NCBI RefSeq assembly: GCF_031143425.1
Contig: NC_090445.1
Coordinates: forward strand, 814,882,317 to 814,946,316
DNA length: 64,000 bases
Source: Pleurodeles waltl
Taxonomy: Eukaryota; Chordata; Amphibia; Caudata; Salamandridae
Reading direction: 5' to 3'
The position numbers and the translations under genes were made by a program. The notes under the pieces were generated by a model, which had not been told where the DNA came from, did no database searches, and saw only the letters and a list, made by a program, of their open reading frames with translations. Positions 31,850 to 45,700 of this stretch are shown one piece after another (within the stretch, counting starts at the first letter, position 1; every line of letters begins with the position of its first letter).

Positions 31850-33144
31850 AAGGGGGATTATAGGTTGATTCATCATCTGTCATGGCCTGAGAGGGCGTCA
31901 GTGAATGATTTCCTTGCACCAGAAGATACTAAGGTGGTACACGCCACGGTGGATGACGCCATACGGTTCATCCATGGTTGTGGGGAAGGTGCAGAACTGG
32001 CTAAGTGTGACATCAAGGCAGCATTTTGGCTGCACCCTATTCACCCAGAGGATTTTTTGTTGCTGGGGATGCAGTTGGGGGGGGTGAGGGCTATTTACAT
32101 GGACAGGGTACTTCCCATGGGATGTGCAATTTCTTGTGCGCTGTTCGAGGCTTTCAGCACTTTTTTGCAGTGGGTTTTTGTTCAGGACAATGGGCACCGG
32201 ACAGTGTCGCACTATTTGGATGATTTTCTGTTTCTAGGACTGCACAGTCGGGTGGGTGTGGCAGGGCTCTACGACATTTTGAGCAGTTGGCAAATGGATT
32301 TGGGGTACCTATAGCCCCAGAAAAAATGGAAGGCCCCAGTTGCGTTTTGACGTTTTTGGCCATTGAGCTGGACACAAGGCAGCTCAAAGCACACCTGTCG
32401 GCGACAAAGGTAGAAGAGATACTGCTCTTTTTGAGAGAGATCAGGATGAAGCAAAAAATTGAGTTGCGTGTGGCGCAGCAAATGCTTGGTCTTCTGAATT
32501 TTGCATGCAGAGTGGTCAGGGGTGGCAGGACTTTTAGCAGGCGTATGGGTTTGGCAATGTCAGGTGCATCCCTACCACATCACAGGATCAGGTTGACCAT
32601 TGGTCTGCATGAAGACATTAAGGTATGGGACCTGTTTTTGACACAGTTCAATGGTGTTTCCATGTCTTTTCGGGAAGAGGACACTGTTTGGCAGTTGCAG
32701 ATTTTTTCAGATGCGGTGGGAGCAGCAGGTTTTGGGATACTTTGGGATGGTTGTTGGTGTGCAGAGACATGGCCTTCTCAATGGTTGAGACAAGGGAGGA
32801 GTATTGCATTTTTTGAGTTCTTTTCTCTGCTGGTGGCGTTGTCGTTATGGGGGAATGAGCTGGCAAACAGGACAGTGATGTTTCACGTAGATAACTTGAC
32901 GGTAGTTCAACTGGTGAACCAACAGAGGGCTAGGGATCTGAGGGTACTGAGAAAGCTCAGGAGATTTATGTTGCGTTGCTTAACTTTAAATATCATATTC
33001 ACAGCTGCATATGTCCCTGGGGTCAATAATTCCATAGCGGATTCCCTGTCTCGTTCGCAGTGGCAGTGTTTCTGGCAGTTGGCACCAGGCACGGAGGAAC
33101 ACAAAACAGAGGTCCCGGAGGGCATTTGGGATTGGGGAGCGTGA
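31850..33144 (+). pseudogene. Ngaro-like reverse transcriptase and RNase H (copy 2, 5'-truncated)
   Basis: RT is continuous from KGDYRLIHHL through motif A (KCDIKAAFW, Asp 69 of the frame starting 31805), motif B (LPMGCAISCALFEAF) and motif C (HYLDD, residues 137-140). The first 15 codons of that frame come from Harbinger DNA left of the junction, giving a chance fusion. One frameshift near 32290-32315, shared with copy 1, separates the palm from the thumb. The second frame (32287-33144, 285 codons) holds the thumb and a complete RNase H with all four acidic positions: D142 (FSDA), E177 (FFEF), D202 (HVDN) and D252 (SIADSLSR). Copy 1 lost the last two by deletion. The RT fingers and gag are absent. 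Confidence 0.85.
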
Positions 33145-34017
33145 TGGTCATGCGACTGGTGGAGAAGTCACTGGCGGAATCAACCTTCAGGAGCTACTTT
33201 TGGCATGGTTGGAATTTCAGGATTTTGAATATTACAGGGGGAATTTTGGGGGCAGGGTATGCTAGAGGCCAGGGTGATGCGTTTTGTGGTGTTTTTGATT
33301 AGGAAGGGGTTATCGCCCACTACGATTGGGCGCAAGTTGGCAGGAGTGTCTTTTTATGGCAGGCTGTTTTTTGGATGGGACCCGGTGAAGAATGATATTC
33401 TAGGTAAGATGTTGAAGGGTTGGGGTAGAATCCGTGCAGGAGCTGCCTCTGTGCCGGAGGCTATTGCATTTGAGTTACTTTTGGACATACCACACTTTTT
33501 GCCAGTTTGCTGTTTCAATGCCAATGAGGTGGCACTGTTTTGTTTATGCATGATTTGGATGTTTTTTGGTGAATTTCGGGTGTCTGAATTATTGGGTGTG
33601 GGGAAGGGGATCGGTTTGAAAATGAGTGAGGTCCATCGTCAAAGCGGACGGTTGGGTAAATGGTTGCAGCGCTCTACGACGGATCAATTGGGCAAGGGTA
33701 AATGGATATGGTTGGAGCAGGGGGGAGTGACAGAAGCATGCCCTGTAAGAGAATGGGACAAGTTCAGGGACAGCAGGTCGAGTTCAAGGGATGGTGTATT
33801 TATTCACGAGAATGGCACAAAGGTTACAGCTTTTCAGCTTTTGTCTGTGCTGAGAATGGGGTTGAGACAACTGGGGAGGCAGGTGGGTAATTTTGGTATT
33901 CATTCCTTTAGGATCTGTGCTGCAACAGAGGCTGGCAGGTTGGAGTGGGATTGGGATAGGATTAGGCGCATTGGTCGGTGATGTTCCAGATGCTGTGAGA
34001 GATATGTTAGGTCTTGA
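33145..34017 (+). pseudogene. Ngaro-like tyrosine recombinase (copy 2)
   Basis: Same domain as in copy 1: first Arg in GEFRVSELL (residue 107 of the frame starting 33259) and H-x-x-R as GIHSFR (H215, R218). The TGA at 33979-33981 precedes the presumed nucleophilic Tyr (codon 34003-34005). It differs from copy 1 at Leu/Pro 66, Ala/Glu 105, Arg/Gln 204 and Phe/Leu in AGRFEW. Copy 2 has the Glu before FRVSELL, which is the more usual residue next to the first Arg in this family. Confidence 0.8.
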
Positions 34018-34125
34018 ATGGTTGGGGGTCGGGTACCGAAATAGTGGCTGGATGGGGAGTAATTATCTAAGGGTGACAAAGTGCCTCGGGGGGGGAAGGA
34101 GGGGTTGTGTTTTTCTTGTTGACAT

Positions 34126-34770
34126 TTGTTTCTCTTTCCAGGTTGCGTGAGTGGCCCGGAGAAACAGAAGGCGATCACATGGGTAGTCGGTCACTCTTTC
34201 GTTCACTGGGTGGCAAAGTTTGCGGAGAAACAGATCTATGGACGATCTTTGGGACTCCCGAGTAGCAGGCATGAAGTGCTGTGGTGGGGAAAGAGTGGCA
34301 TGAGGTGGGGCAACTTGCTTCCTTTTATCACATCAATTTTGCCAACGTGGGGATGTCCTGATGTGATGGTTTTACATCTGGGTGAGAATGACCTGGGGCG
34401 CCTCTCTGGGCTCACCCTACTGCAACACATGCAACGTGACATGGTATTGATGAAGCACAACATGCATGGGACTTGCATAGTATGGACAGAGTTATTGCCA
34501 CGGAGGAAATGGCGCAGATTACAGAAACATCAGGCCATTGAGAGTACTCGGAGGAAGGTCAGTAGGGCTATGAGGGTATTCTATTCGGCGTAGGATATTA
34601 AGGTGCTGACGCACAAGGGTTTGAAAGAGGAGGAGCAGGTGCTTTTCAGGGACTACGGTGTGCATCTCTCGGACATGGGGAATGCACATTACCTGATGGA
34701 ATTGTGGTTCCTGCTGACCAACTTGTGGGGAGAAAGACTATGGCACTGTGAAAAGGATGCAATGGCATGA
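34126..34770 (+). pseudogene. SGNH/GDSL-type hydrolase, Ngaro ORF3 (copy 2)
   Basis: Blocks I (VVGHSFVHWV), II (WWGKSGMRW) and III (LHLGENDLG) precede a TAG at 34591-34593 at the same place as in copy 1. The frame continues in phase to block V, here DYGVHLSDMGN, and stops at 34770. Compared with copy 1 at least five codons differ by amino-acid change and about one silently, consistent with drift of a dead gene. A further open frame (34748-35020) covers the basic tail, which is interrupted in copy 1. Confidence 0.8.
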
Positions 34771-36353
34771 GGAGTTGCAGTGGGTTCGCTGGTGGAGCAG
34801 CAAAACACCCATTGGTTTTGTGCTGGGTGGCAGTAGATTGGGGAGGGTGGAGAGTCAGATGCGGGCTTGTCCACCCTTCCATGGGGGGAAAAAGAAACAG
34901 GTGAAGGATGACAGTCTGGGGGGAGGCCCGAATCAGGCAGGGGATACGAAAGAAAAGGAGATGTGTGTGAATGAAAGAGTAAAATTGGGTGAGCAAAGGA
35001 TACGTGGTGAGTTGACGTGAGGATGTAAGGAAGGGGATTTACAAATTTTAAGATAAAGTTATCATTCAAGTTCCGTTTATAAGTTGTGTATTATGATTAA
35101 GCAAGCCTGTCCTAATAAATGGCCTTTTACACTACAACAAAGGGTGTCAGAGTCTATGTCCCGATGATGGATCACACATGTAACTGAAGTAATATCTTCC
35201 ATCCCACTACATTCTGGGCAGGAGCACCCGAAGTGTTCAATACCCCTGCAGCTAATGGCCAAAAAACTGTGAGGAAACACCTAGTCTGGCATGCAGGTGA
35301 AGGGATGTTTCCCTTTAGTTCCTCTCATGTTTAAGCAGGTATTGAGCTCTGTCCATAATTGTAAACTATGAAATGTGTAGTTTCTAACAATGTGGGTAGA
35401 CCAACATCTGTGGGAAGGAAACGCATTAAGATTCCATGGGCCTGATTTAACAAGCTGTTTCTATGGGATTTGATGCATGTGTGTCACAAAAGTATAAGCT
35501 ATTTGACTGTAAAACAAGTTACAATTTACAAAGGGCACATTACGAGTTTGAGATGACTTTCCAAACTGCAAAATGGCCCTGATGACTAAGTGTGGATCCA
35601 GTATGGGAACTGGGAATGACAGGGGCACCCCCCTCCTCCTACAGAATTGCACCGGAATGCATCAAAGATGTGTAACCGCAGTATTTTTACTTCAAAAGTT
35701 GGGTGGTGTTCAATTTACGAGTGCGAGCTCTCTGCTGTGGCAACTTCCACCATGTGAATGTGTGCACTTGGCACCAGTGGTCCTGCTGTCACTTACTGAA
35801 TTCCTGTATTTATTTATTAAATCAACCACTGTCGTTGTAAGGGACAGGGACTGCCAAAAAACAAATGCCACAAATCAGTCAATGTGAATAAACGGGGACA
35901 GGTCACAAAGCAGTTGGTTTACTACAAATTATGCTATTTGGCCTCCACCTAAATAAACTAGGTTGACGTTCAAATAACTTGTCATCTATTTACTGCTAAC
36001 CAATGAACTAAAAGTCTGGGTTCAACAGTGGGTTGCTTGATGTCAAGAGCCGCAGGCATTCTGCCCACTGGTTGCTCAAAAGGAATTGTGCCTGGCAGTT
36101 GGGCTTCCATCCCATCAGGATCAGAACCCAGGAATAACAGGTACTTCTTTTAAGGAGTGATGACAAGTTCATACCACTCATGCTGGGCATGGCAGGGCAA
36201 AGGCCCAGTTTATCCACCCCATAGGCAGCACCAGTAAGGTTTGTTTTACTCCTCTCAGAGACCAATGTTTGGGTCAGTTGACTTAAACTACAGGAAAATA
36301 CTAACCATGCACTTGAGTGCACAGATGCCAGAAAATCAGAACACACCCCTGTC
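34771..36353. other. Ngaro 3' flank and unassigned DNA (copy 2)
   Basis: Near-identical to 9197-10779. No gene or clear repeat seen. Confidence 0.35.
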
Positions 36354-38414
36354 CTCTAGATGCAAGAACTCATTCAATCACTCAAACATTTATACAGTGA
36401 GGCAAATCACCCATGAGGGTCTTGAGGCGCTGGAACCATGTGCTGCTGCATGGAGGTACGATCATTCAAATGTCCAGGTCTTTAGTTCTCTTCTGAATTG
36501 CTGGAATGACGGTGCAGTCCTGAAGTACAGGGGGAGGTTGTTCTAAGCCTTGGCTGCCAGGTGTGAGAAGGAGCTTCCACCGCTGTTGACTCAATGGATC
36601 CGTGGGGAGTCGGAGAGGGAGACGGAAGCTGATCGGAGGTGTCCGGTCGGTTGGTGGAAGGTCAGGCATTTGCTGATGCATGCCGGTCTTCTGTTGTGCA
36701 GGGCCTTGTAGGCGTGGGGCAGAATCTTGAACTGACATCTCATCTGAATCGAGAGCCAGTGTAGTTTCTTGAGGTGGTGTGTAATGTGGTCCTTCCAGGG
36801 AGGTCGAGTATGAGTCTTGCTGCTGAGGTCTGTATTGTCTGGAGTCTCTTCAGGAGGCGAGCAGTGACTCCTACCTAGATCGTGTTTCCGTAGTCCAGTC
36901 TACTGGTGATGAAAGCCTGCATGACGGTCCTTCTGGTGTTTGCTGGGAGCCACCTGAGGATCTTCCGGAGCATGTGAAGGGTACGAAAGTAGAGGGTTAC
37001 GTTGGCTTGTTTCTTCATGGATAGCTTGCTATCCAGGATGATGCAAAGGTTGCGGGTGTGGTCTGTTTAGGGGAGGGGGTGCTGACCTCATCGCACCACC
37101 ATGTGTCAGTCCATGACGAGGTATTGATCCCAAAGATGAGGACTTCAGTTTTTTCGGTGTAGAGTTTGAGACAGTTGTCCTTCACCCAGTCTGCTACATT
37201 CATCATGCATCTGTGGAATTTAGCTTTTGTGGTGGAGGGATATTCGGACAATAAGAGGATAAAATGTGTGTCATCAGCATAGGAGATGATGTTGAGTCTG
37301 TGTGATTTGGCTGTGACGATCAGGGGAGTCATGTAGATGCTGAAGAGGGGTGGGCTGAGGGACGATCATTGGGGAGTCCACAGATAATCTTCTTGGGCCC
37401 TGAGGTGAACAGTGGGAGATGGATGCTTTGGTTCTGCCGGTGGGGTACAAGTTGATCCATTTGAGGGTGTTTCCTTGAATCCCGATGTAGTGGAGTCTGT
37501 TGATCAGGATGAGGCGGCAGACGATGTCAAACACGTTGGACAGGTCCAGGAGGATGAGGGCTGCTGTTTTCCTGCAGTCCAGGAGGGCTATGATGTCATC
37601 TGCGGCTGTATTCAGGGCTGTCTCGGTGTTGTGTTTAGATCAAAATCCAGATTGGGAGAGGTCGAGTAGGTTGTGGTCTTCTAGGTGATGGGTGAGTTGC
37701 TGGTTGATCGCTTTCTCAAGGACTTTTGCTGGATGGGGAGCAGAGAGATGGGCCGGTGTTGTTCTTCAATTCGGCTGGGTCGGTGGATGTTTCTACAGGA
37801 GGGTCTGCTCTTCAGCCAGTTTCCAGCCTTCAAGGAAGGAGGCCGCAGTGGTGGAGGTATTCAGGACCTTCCTGAGCTCGCCGTCAATTGGTCCGTGAGT
37901 GTTCCCGCATGCACGGAGTTCATGTTGGAGATAGTGTCTTGCATGGTGAGGAGTTCCGAGTGGGTGAGAAGTTGTTCGGGGTTTGTGTTTGTGGGTGTGA
38001 GCTGGTTGATGCTGTCTGTGGCAGAGGGTTGGCATTCAAAATTTTCATAGATGACCAAGATCTTGTCGTGGGAGAAGTCCACAAGGTTGTCGCACTGTTC
38101 CTGTGAGGGAGTGATATTGATCTTGGTGACTGCGGGATTGGTGAACTCCTTCATGATGACAAAGAGTTCTTTGCTGTGGTTTGCTTTGGCTTTGATGTGG
38201 TCTGCTACTGCATTCTTCTTTCTTTTTTCCAGGAGGTGGTGGTACTGGTTGAGACCGGTTCTGAAGGCAGTGCTGCCTTCTGTTTTTTTGATGATGCACC
38301 ACTTCGTTTCAAGTTGTTAGCAGTTGCATTTGGTGGAGTGCAGTCCCTCTGTGAACCAGCTTGCTCTTTTGGTTTGTTCTTATGTTGTCATCTTTTGCTT
38401 CAATCTGGAGAAGA
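36354..38414 (-). mobile_element. CR1/L2/Rex1-like LINE, RT fragment (copy 2)
   Basis: Duplicate of 10780-12840 with the same RT signature (SYADDTHFILLL in the frame 37015-37332; VFDIVCRLILINRL in 37274-37534) and the same stops and shifts. The shared lesions show that the LINE had decayed before the duplication. Confidence 0.8.
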
Positions 38415-41395
38415 TATGCTTTTAGCTACCTAATAGTCCTCCAAACATTTGACATGCCTTGTGCTCAGCTACGAGTGTATAGGCTGCCCTTATCAAGGTC
38501 TTGTATGCATACTCATACATACATACATTCTGATTATAAAACCAACAGTTCAAAGCAAATCTAAATGCAAGCATGGTGTAATAAATACAGGTAATTATTT
38601 CTTTATTTTTTGCAGGCTGCAAAATCTAGGAAGCATGCATGTGCAAATAGATTCAAATTAATTTTTAACTGTAGAGTAAAGGTGTAGACCTCACTCCTCA
38701 CTGTTGACTCCTGCATGGTGATGGACAAGCATGCCTACCTTGAGTGCCCCAGCTTTACGGATGTCCGGGTCCCTACTGATGATATCTGTGTCACAGCTAA
38801 ACATATATCATGAGTGTGTACAAGGACATAGACCTGTCTCATGGAATGTGGTCTTTTTGAACCATGAGGGATGCCCAAAGCACAGCACTGATAGTGGTGA
38901 GAGGCTACTGCCTTCACTAGGAGTTAAGCAGCACAAGCATAGTGGTGGCAGCATCCCATTTAGGGGTCAATATCAGTTTTTAACCTGTGCCAGTGGAGTG
39001 AGGTCTACAGGCCCAACAATTTTAAAGTTCATTTGCCGGGGCTTAACTCACCCTTGGCCTACATCCATTTGGTGTGTGGTGCTGCCCTGCACAGATGTGC
39101 TGAGAAGTGTTCAACACAGGAATAGTGCAGTGCGAGCAGTTTTTGCATGGTGAGTGTAACTTGAGGATTTATATGTGCCTATGAGTAGTACACTACGTGG
39201 AAGATGTAGTGCTGTGCAGTGTGTGCATGATAAATTCATGTGCTGGATATATGTCTGCCTATCAGTGGTACAGGACAGGAATGATACAGTGCTGTAGAGT
39301 ATGTGTAGGTTTTACACAGGCAGGGGCGTATGCATGCCTTTGGATGGAACAATACACAGGCCCAGGGAGGCCCAGGCTTGCATAGTGAGACATGGAGAGA
39401 AAGTAGAGAAATCCCCAGACAGATTTGCATCTTGCTGCATTCCTGTAAGCTCTGAGGAACACAAAGGCGAGAGGAAAAAGCCAGACTTCCCCTGTACATT
39501 TCAAAGGGTGCTCTTTGTTTCAGTGACAGGCAACAAGTAAGGGGCCTGGCACATCTCAGGAAGGGGCTGACGGGAGATTCATAAAGAGTAGGGATGGGGC
39601 CCTGAGCTATCCTTTTGATATCACTGAGGCTGAAATCCAGGTATGAACTCTAGTCACTCCTGTGGGCTGTGTTGTGAGAGTCACTCCTGCTGTGAAAGAC
39701 TGCTTTCAAGAGGAAGAAAGCTGGGCACTTCAAAAGAAGCAAACTCATATATAAACTTCCAAGATTCAGACCCTAAATCATATTTGGTATCTGAATGCAG
39801 ACTATAAGAAGGGGATCTTGCGAGCCCAAATTGTCATCTGCCAAGCAGCAAGAAGGACTATGTGAAATGAGAAAACTCTGCAAGATGTCTGCCTGTGACC
39901 ACAACTGAGGGGCAAGGCCTCCTAGTCTCCCTGCTGGGTGAGGGAACATCACCCAGGGATTCCACAACCAATTGCCCTGGAGCCTGAAGCACCTTTGCCT
40001 GCCTGCTTGTCAAGACCAGTGTTCCCTGTGAGAAAAAGGAGAGTGCTGGAGGGAGCGAGGTCCAGTTGAAAGCCCCATCCAGTAGAGTGGACTCCCTTTG
40101 TGAGTTGTGAGAGGATGGCTGATGCACTGATTGGGTCATAGTCTGTGTGCGGAATGAAGTTGGTGACCCATGTATGCCAAAGGAGGGCTGCCATGAATTG
40201 AGTTGTGTGCATCTCTGCACCAATTAGGCTGGAGGCCTTGCGTAGTAGGGAGTGATGACCCCATATGCCAGAAGGGGTTGCCGTGGGAAGACTGCTGTGC
40301 GACAATGCCATAGACCGAGGTCGGGAGTAAGCCCTGGCCCTATATGCCTGGAGGGGCTTCCGCAAAGGACTTCACTGAGCTGATTGGGCTGGAGCTCATT
40401 TACAGTGAAGATATGGTGACCCTGTATGCCAGAGGGTGTCACTAGATCAGCAATTTCTGTGACCTGGTTGGCGTCACCTCAGGGAGGAGTGGAGAAGCCA
40501 GAGATTTACACTACAGAATGGAGCCTCCAGGGACTTCCGTTTGTGGAGGAGCAACCACATGTGAGGACTGTCCGAAAGCTCAGTGCAACCCTCTTAGGCC
40601 ACATGCAGCAAACTCACCTGAATCAGCCACTGCCTTGTTCCAGCCCCCTTTGAAGGGTTGCACTCAGGACCTCCTGTTACTTTGATCCTGCGAGGTGTGG
40701 TTAAGACTAATGCCCCAGCAGAATTTGCTGCGAATTAGCTTTGCGGCACTGTAACACTATTGACTTTATAATAAAGTCACAGTGGGCACTTGAGACTCAA
40801 ACTATTAGTGGGGCTTACCCTGGATGTTGCCTGTAGTGCATGAGGAATAACCACTACCGCTAGAAGTTAGAAAGGAGAAGGACCTGGGAACCACCTCACA
40901 AGACACTAGAATCCCAACTTCAGTGAGACTCTGTAGTTGTTTGTGAATGTCATATTTTTCCGTTCTGTGAATAGCTATAAAAATAAAAGAAAATCTATTT
41001 TTTCAAAACAGGGAGCATTTGGTTGGACAATGATTTATTGCTTCAGTTATTTTGAGTTGTGAGCCTGTGTTCACTCTCCTGTACCCACAATTTCCCCCAA
41101 AGGAGCCTTGGACTGTTCAACCACATTATCATTGAGAGTCAAGTTCAGAACAGGTACTTGGCCCAGTTGCTCAGAATTCTAGTAGGTTGGGCCCCCGTAC
41201 ATCAGAAGTAAAAGTCCTCAACACCCACAGTTGGGTCTAGTAATCCCTGCTTGCCCTCTGGCCTTCTTAAAGGGGTTATGAGACTCACACTACACTGAAT
41301 AGATAAAAAAAAGCAATTCTACAAATTGAATCTCAAGATAAATAATCTTCAAGAAAAATCCATTGATAGACTTGGCATCCTTGGCGTGGTCTCCC
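38415..41395. other. Unassigned DNA with degenerate repeats (copy 2)
   Basis: Corresponds to 12841-15820. It holds the ~79-bp array at about 39104-39369 and the ~80-90-bp array at about 40154-40474. No gene recognised. Confidence 0.4.
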
Positions 41396-42746
41396 CTAAC
41401 ATTTGCCTCTGTTTCCCAGCTTGTTGATGTGTGCTGGACTCTGTTATTGCTGTTTTGTTACTCTGGGCACTTTGTCCAGTGCTAAAGTGCAAGTGCTGCT
41501 ATGTCAAATGTGTGTGTAATTGGTTTATCCGTGATTGGCATATTTGATGTACTGGTAAGTCCCTAGTACAGTGCAATAGGGGTGCCCAGGGCCCATAAAT
41601 CAAATGCTACTAGTGGGCTTGCAGCAATGGTTGAGCCACCCACATTAGTAGCCCTGTAAACATGGCTCAGACCTGCCACTGCAGTTTCTGTGTGTGCAGT
41701 TTTAAACTGCCAATTCGACTTGGCAAGTGTACCCACCTGCCAGGCCTAAACCTTCCCTTTTCTTACATGTGAGACACCCCTAAGGTAGGCCCTAGGTAGC
41801 CCCATGGGCAGGGTGCAGCGTATGTTTAAGGTAAGATATATACTAATGTGTTTTATATGTCCTGACAGTGCAATACTGCCAAATTTGTTTTTCACTGTTG
41901 CAAGGCCTATCCCTCCCATAGGTTAACATGGGGGCTGCCTTTAAATATGATTAAAGCGCAGATTCCCTTTGGGGTCTCTGAGCTCACAATTAAAAAATAT
42001 ATCTTTTAGTAAAGTTGATTTTAAGATTGTTTGTTTGAAAATGCCACTTTTAGAAAGTGAGCATTTTCTTGCTTAAACCATTCTTTAACTCTGCCTGTTT
42101 GTGGATTCCCTATCTGGGTCAGTTTGACAGTTGGACTGTTCGCACCTCTCTATTGAGAGTGACACAAAGGGAGCTGGGGTGTAGCCTGCATATCCTGATG
42201 AGCCATCTGTGCTGGGAGGGAGGGGAGGAGTGGTCACTTACACCTGAAAGGGCTGTGCCTGTCCTCACACAATGCCATCTCCGACCCCATGGTGAGTGTC
42301 TGGGTCCTGGCCTTGTAAAGGCATGATTTCACATTCAAAAGAGACTTTACTTTGTGTGTTATTTTGACGCTACCCAGGTACTTTTCAATGCTAACAATGT
42401 TTTACTGTTTACAAAAGGATTTAAGACTCTTTTTCTTTTAAAATTAATAACTTGACTTGTGTATTTTGTTTTTTTGTGTTTTGGTCTTGTTTTGTTTAGA
42501 TACATATTTCCTACTTTTCTAAACCTGTGTTGTGTCATTTTGTAGTGCTTTCACTGGGTTACTGTGTGTGTTGGTACAAATACTTTACAGCTAGACTCTG
42601 AAGTTAAGCCTGCCTGCTTGTGCCAAGCTACCAAGAGGGTGAGTGGGGGTTAACTGAGGGTGATTCTCCTTTACCCTAACTAGAGTGAGGGTCCTTGCTT
42701 GGACTGGGAGTAACCTGATTGCCAACCAAAGACCCCATTTCTAACA
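41396..42746. repeat. Long salamander-type dispersed repeat bounded by CTAACA (copy 2)
   Basis: CTAACA at 41396 and 42741-42746; body as at 15821-17172, with scattered substitutions and single-base indels, for example one fewer T near 42400. Confidence 0.55.
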
Positions 42747-45700
42747 GCCGTCACTGAATTTTATGTACTGAACTTTTAGCTCCCATGTTTTAAGCCACCA
42801 ATTAATGTAATACCAGAACTACACCAAAGTATAATTTCCCAATTCTGTTTAACAAAAGAATGTAGTTAATGTCAATTGATGGAAAGATTTATGAGGGTAT
42901 GCAGAGTAAGGGTATTATATAACAAAATACAGTATGTAAACAGGTTCTAGGTCTTTTCACAGAAACCCTCCCACTTACAATTTGGCCCTTTTTGCCTCAG
43001 TATCTCTGTACTGTCAATGACAGATGTTTTACATTACTTCCTAGCATCTCATAGATGTGTGCGGTGCCCTGTAATATTACTATCTATCTATTTTTATCAA
43101 ATCTGTTTATGATGCCATCTTCTATTTCCTCTATTTATTCTTAATCACTGTCCATTGTGAGCTTTCCATTACTTCCTGTGATGTGTCCCTTAGGTTGTAA
43201 TTGCCACTGAATATTGTCAAAATCTATGTGATTTCACTCGCTCTTCTAGAGAAGCAAAATAGTGTCCACGTTATGTATATGTCAAACACAGAACATTTGT
43301 AATTATGGCTTCTCTTACCAAACCTTTCCTCCCGGCCTATGATCAGCAGGTCTCCCTCCCCACTGAAAACATCAACCATCTGATTCACCTGTGCAGGCCA
43401 CAGTCCATCCTCACATCATGGCTGGCACTTGCACCTCACTAGAGAAGCCAGGTAGCCACCACTCTTCTGTCCAATCCTCCCCTTTATTCACTGGAATGGT
43501 CACGGCATTCCCCCCTGTGAGAGGGCGGTTCTGACTATCTGGTCTGCCCAGACTTTTTTTGCTTTTGGATAACCCGGTTTTCAACCTTTTACTGTGAGGG
43601 TGCCTCGTAGCCTAGGACTCCCTCACAGTAACCTCATGGTAAAATGGGGTGCGTGTGTTTACCACTGGTGCCGCCTTGTCGAACTAAGGATGCTGCAATG
43701 CAACAAGGGAAGGAAGCCCAGGGCTGGATACATGTGATCACATGTGCACATGCATGTGCACACATGTGAGGGGTTTGCAGGAAGGACTCTTGTGGTGTGT
43801 AGCCCAAAAACTGCACCTGGGTAGCCTGGCGCAGAAGGGACAATGCAGAATGAGCTGGTGACCTGGAGTGGGCCTTATGAGGTGGGAGTACAAATGTGAG
43901 AGATAGACCTTGTGCTTTACTGTCTTGAATGTAGTGACACTCCATTGTATGGCAATTGGAAAGGCTACCCTGGGGAAACTCCTGTTCCCTAGCATCCACA
44001 GACTCCAGAGTCGGACCAGTGTACACTGTAACCTGTTTAAAAAGAGCAATGCAGGAGGTAACAAAAGCACATCTGTACAGCTTTTGGGTCATCCACTAAT
44101 GTCATTGTTCTCTGACTCAGCAGCAGGCCTTGGTGACACTGCTGGGCTAAATTAATTACTGTTGTCTCGAGGTGTGGAAACAGGGCCCTACATCAATCAG
44201 CCAGCTGTCATCCCATGCCAGGAACCGGGCCTGCCTCAGACCACTCAGCAAGGAAGGGAGCCCGGACTTCTGGAACCAAGCCAGAGGAGGAGTGCCTTTG
44301 AGGAATTGCTGGGGTGAGCCATGGCAGGAATGTCAGGGAGGAGAGGAGCTGAGACCCTCAGAGCACATGTGGCAACTAACTCATTGGAAACGATTTTGAA
44401 CTATCCCAGAAGACCATGCAAGAAGGTTGTGTCAGGGGCGGAGAGGTGATGTGGCATATCAGGATCAGCCAGAGGTGAAGCCCTTCTGGACACTTCTACC
44501 CACATTTAAAAGGTCTTGCACAGTGAAGAGAGCTCTCTTGGATGTGCTTTCATGCAGAACACTGGGACTAAAGATGAGCGTCATAGACAATTGGAAGGAA
44601 GAACCTACTGACTACCACTGGGCAAGGACTCTGCCCTTGATTGACCCTAGACCCAGTGGTGCACACCCCAGGACCAGGTAAGCTGTTCCCCTTACTACCC
44701 CTGAGGACCCGTTGTGGAAAAGACTGGGCTTCTGCACACGGAGGGCCCACTGCCCAGAGAGACACCCAAGTGAAAGGCTGGTGCAGGGAGTCCATGAGAT
44801 AGGTTCCAAACCAAGTTGGGGATCTTTGAGACTGGGAGGCCTGAAGAAAGTGCTCCAGGTGGCAATGGGTGATCACAAGGAGTGACAAGAAGCCAAAATC
44901 ACCCAGATTGGCCCAAGGGGACCTGAGATATCCCCATCAGAGGGTCCATGGTGTTTGACCCTTGGGGAAGACCAACGATAAAGGGCTTTGGCCTCTGCAA
45001 CTGATTTCTGTGTTTGGACCAGGGTGGGCCAGGACCAAGGGGATACCTCAAGAAGATAAATCTACCTGGGAGCGCTGTTGTGCGGCTCTCAGCAAAGTGA
45101 TGAATGCGAGGAAGCTCCGTTGTGCTCCCTCAATGCTGAGGACGAGGGGTCCAGGACCATCCCAGGGCCCTCCCACCATAAAGATAAGTTGGGAAGCACT
45201 ATCATACTCCCCGTGAAGAAGTTGGGGACCCCATCCCAGGGGCCCCACCAAGAAGAGATGAAGTTGGGGAGAGCTTCCTGTGAAGCTGTCAGAGAGGAGA
45301 AGGGGGCAAGGAGCGACATCATGGCCCCTTGAGGTTGCCAGGGGGCCCACTCTATCCCTTGGCGCCGGTGGCACCGGAAAGAAGGGGGATTGCCATCAAT
45401 CTTCCCCCAGTGGCTAGGGTGTCTGCCCCCGGAAGTGGGCAGACCAGAAGAGCCGGCTCCCATGACAACACACAAAGGTGTTGGACACAGGGGGAGTTGA
45501 TGGGAGTGGCTGGGGGTGGACTCCCCAAGTTGTTAAACTACAAAGACCAGCACATAGGGTGTCCGGGTGGGAGTGTGCACCCTAAGAAGGAAATGCAACT
45601 GCAAAGCAAGGCTGCAAATGGAGAAACAAAGAATTGGCACTTTCAGAAGAAACAGGGGAGCCACTCATTATATATGCCAGCTCCCAGAGTAGTGCCCTAT

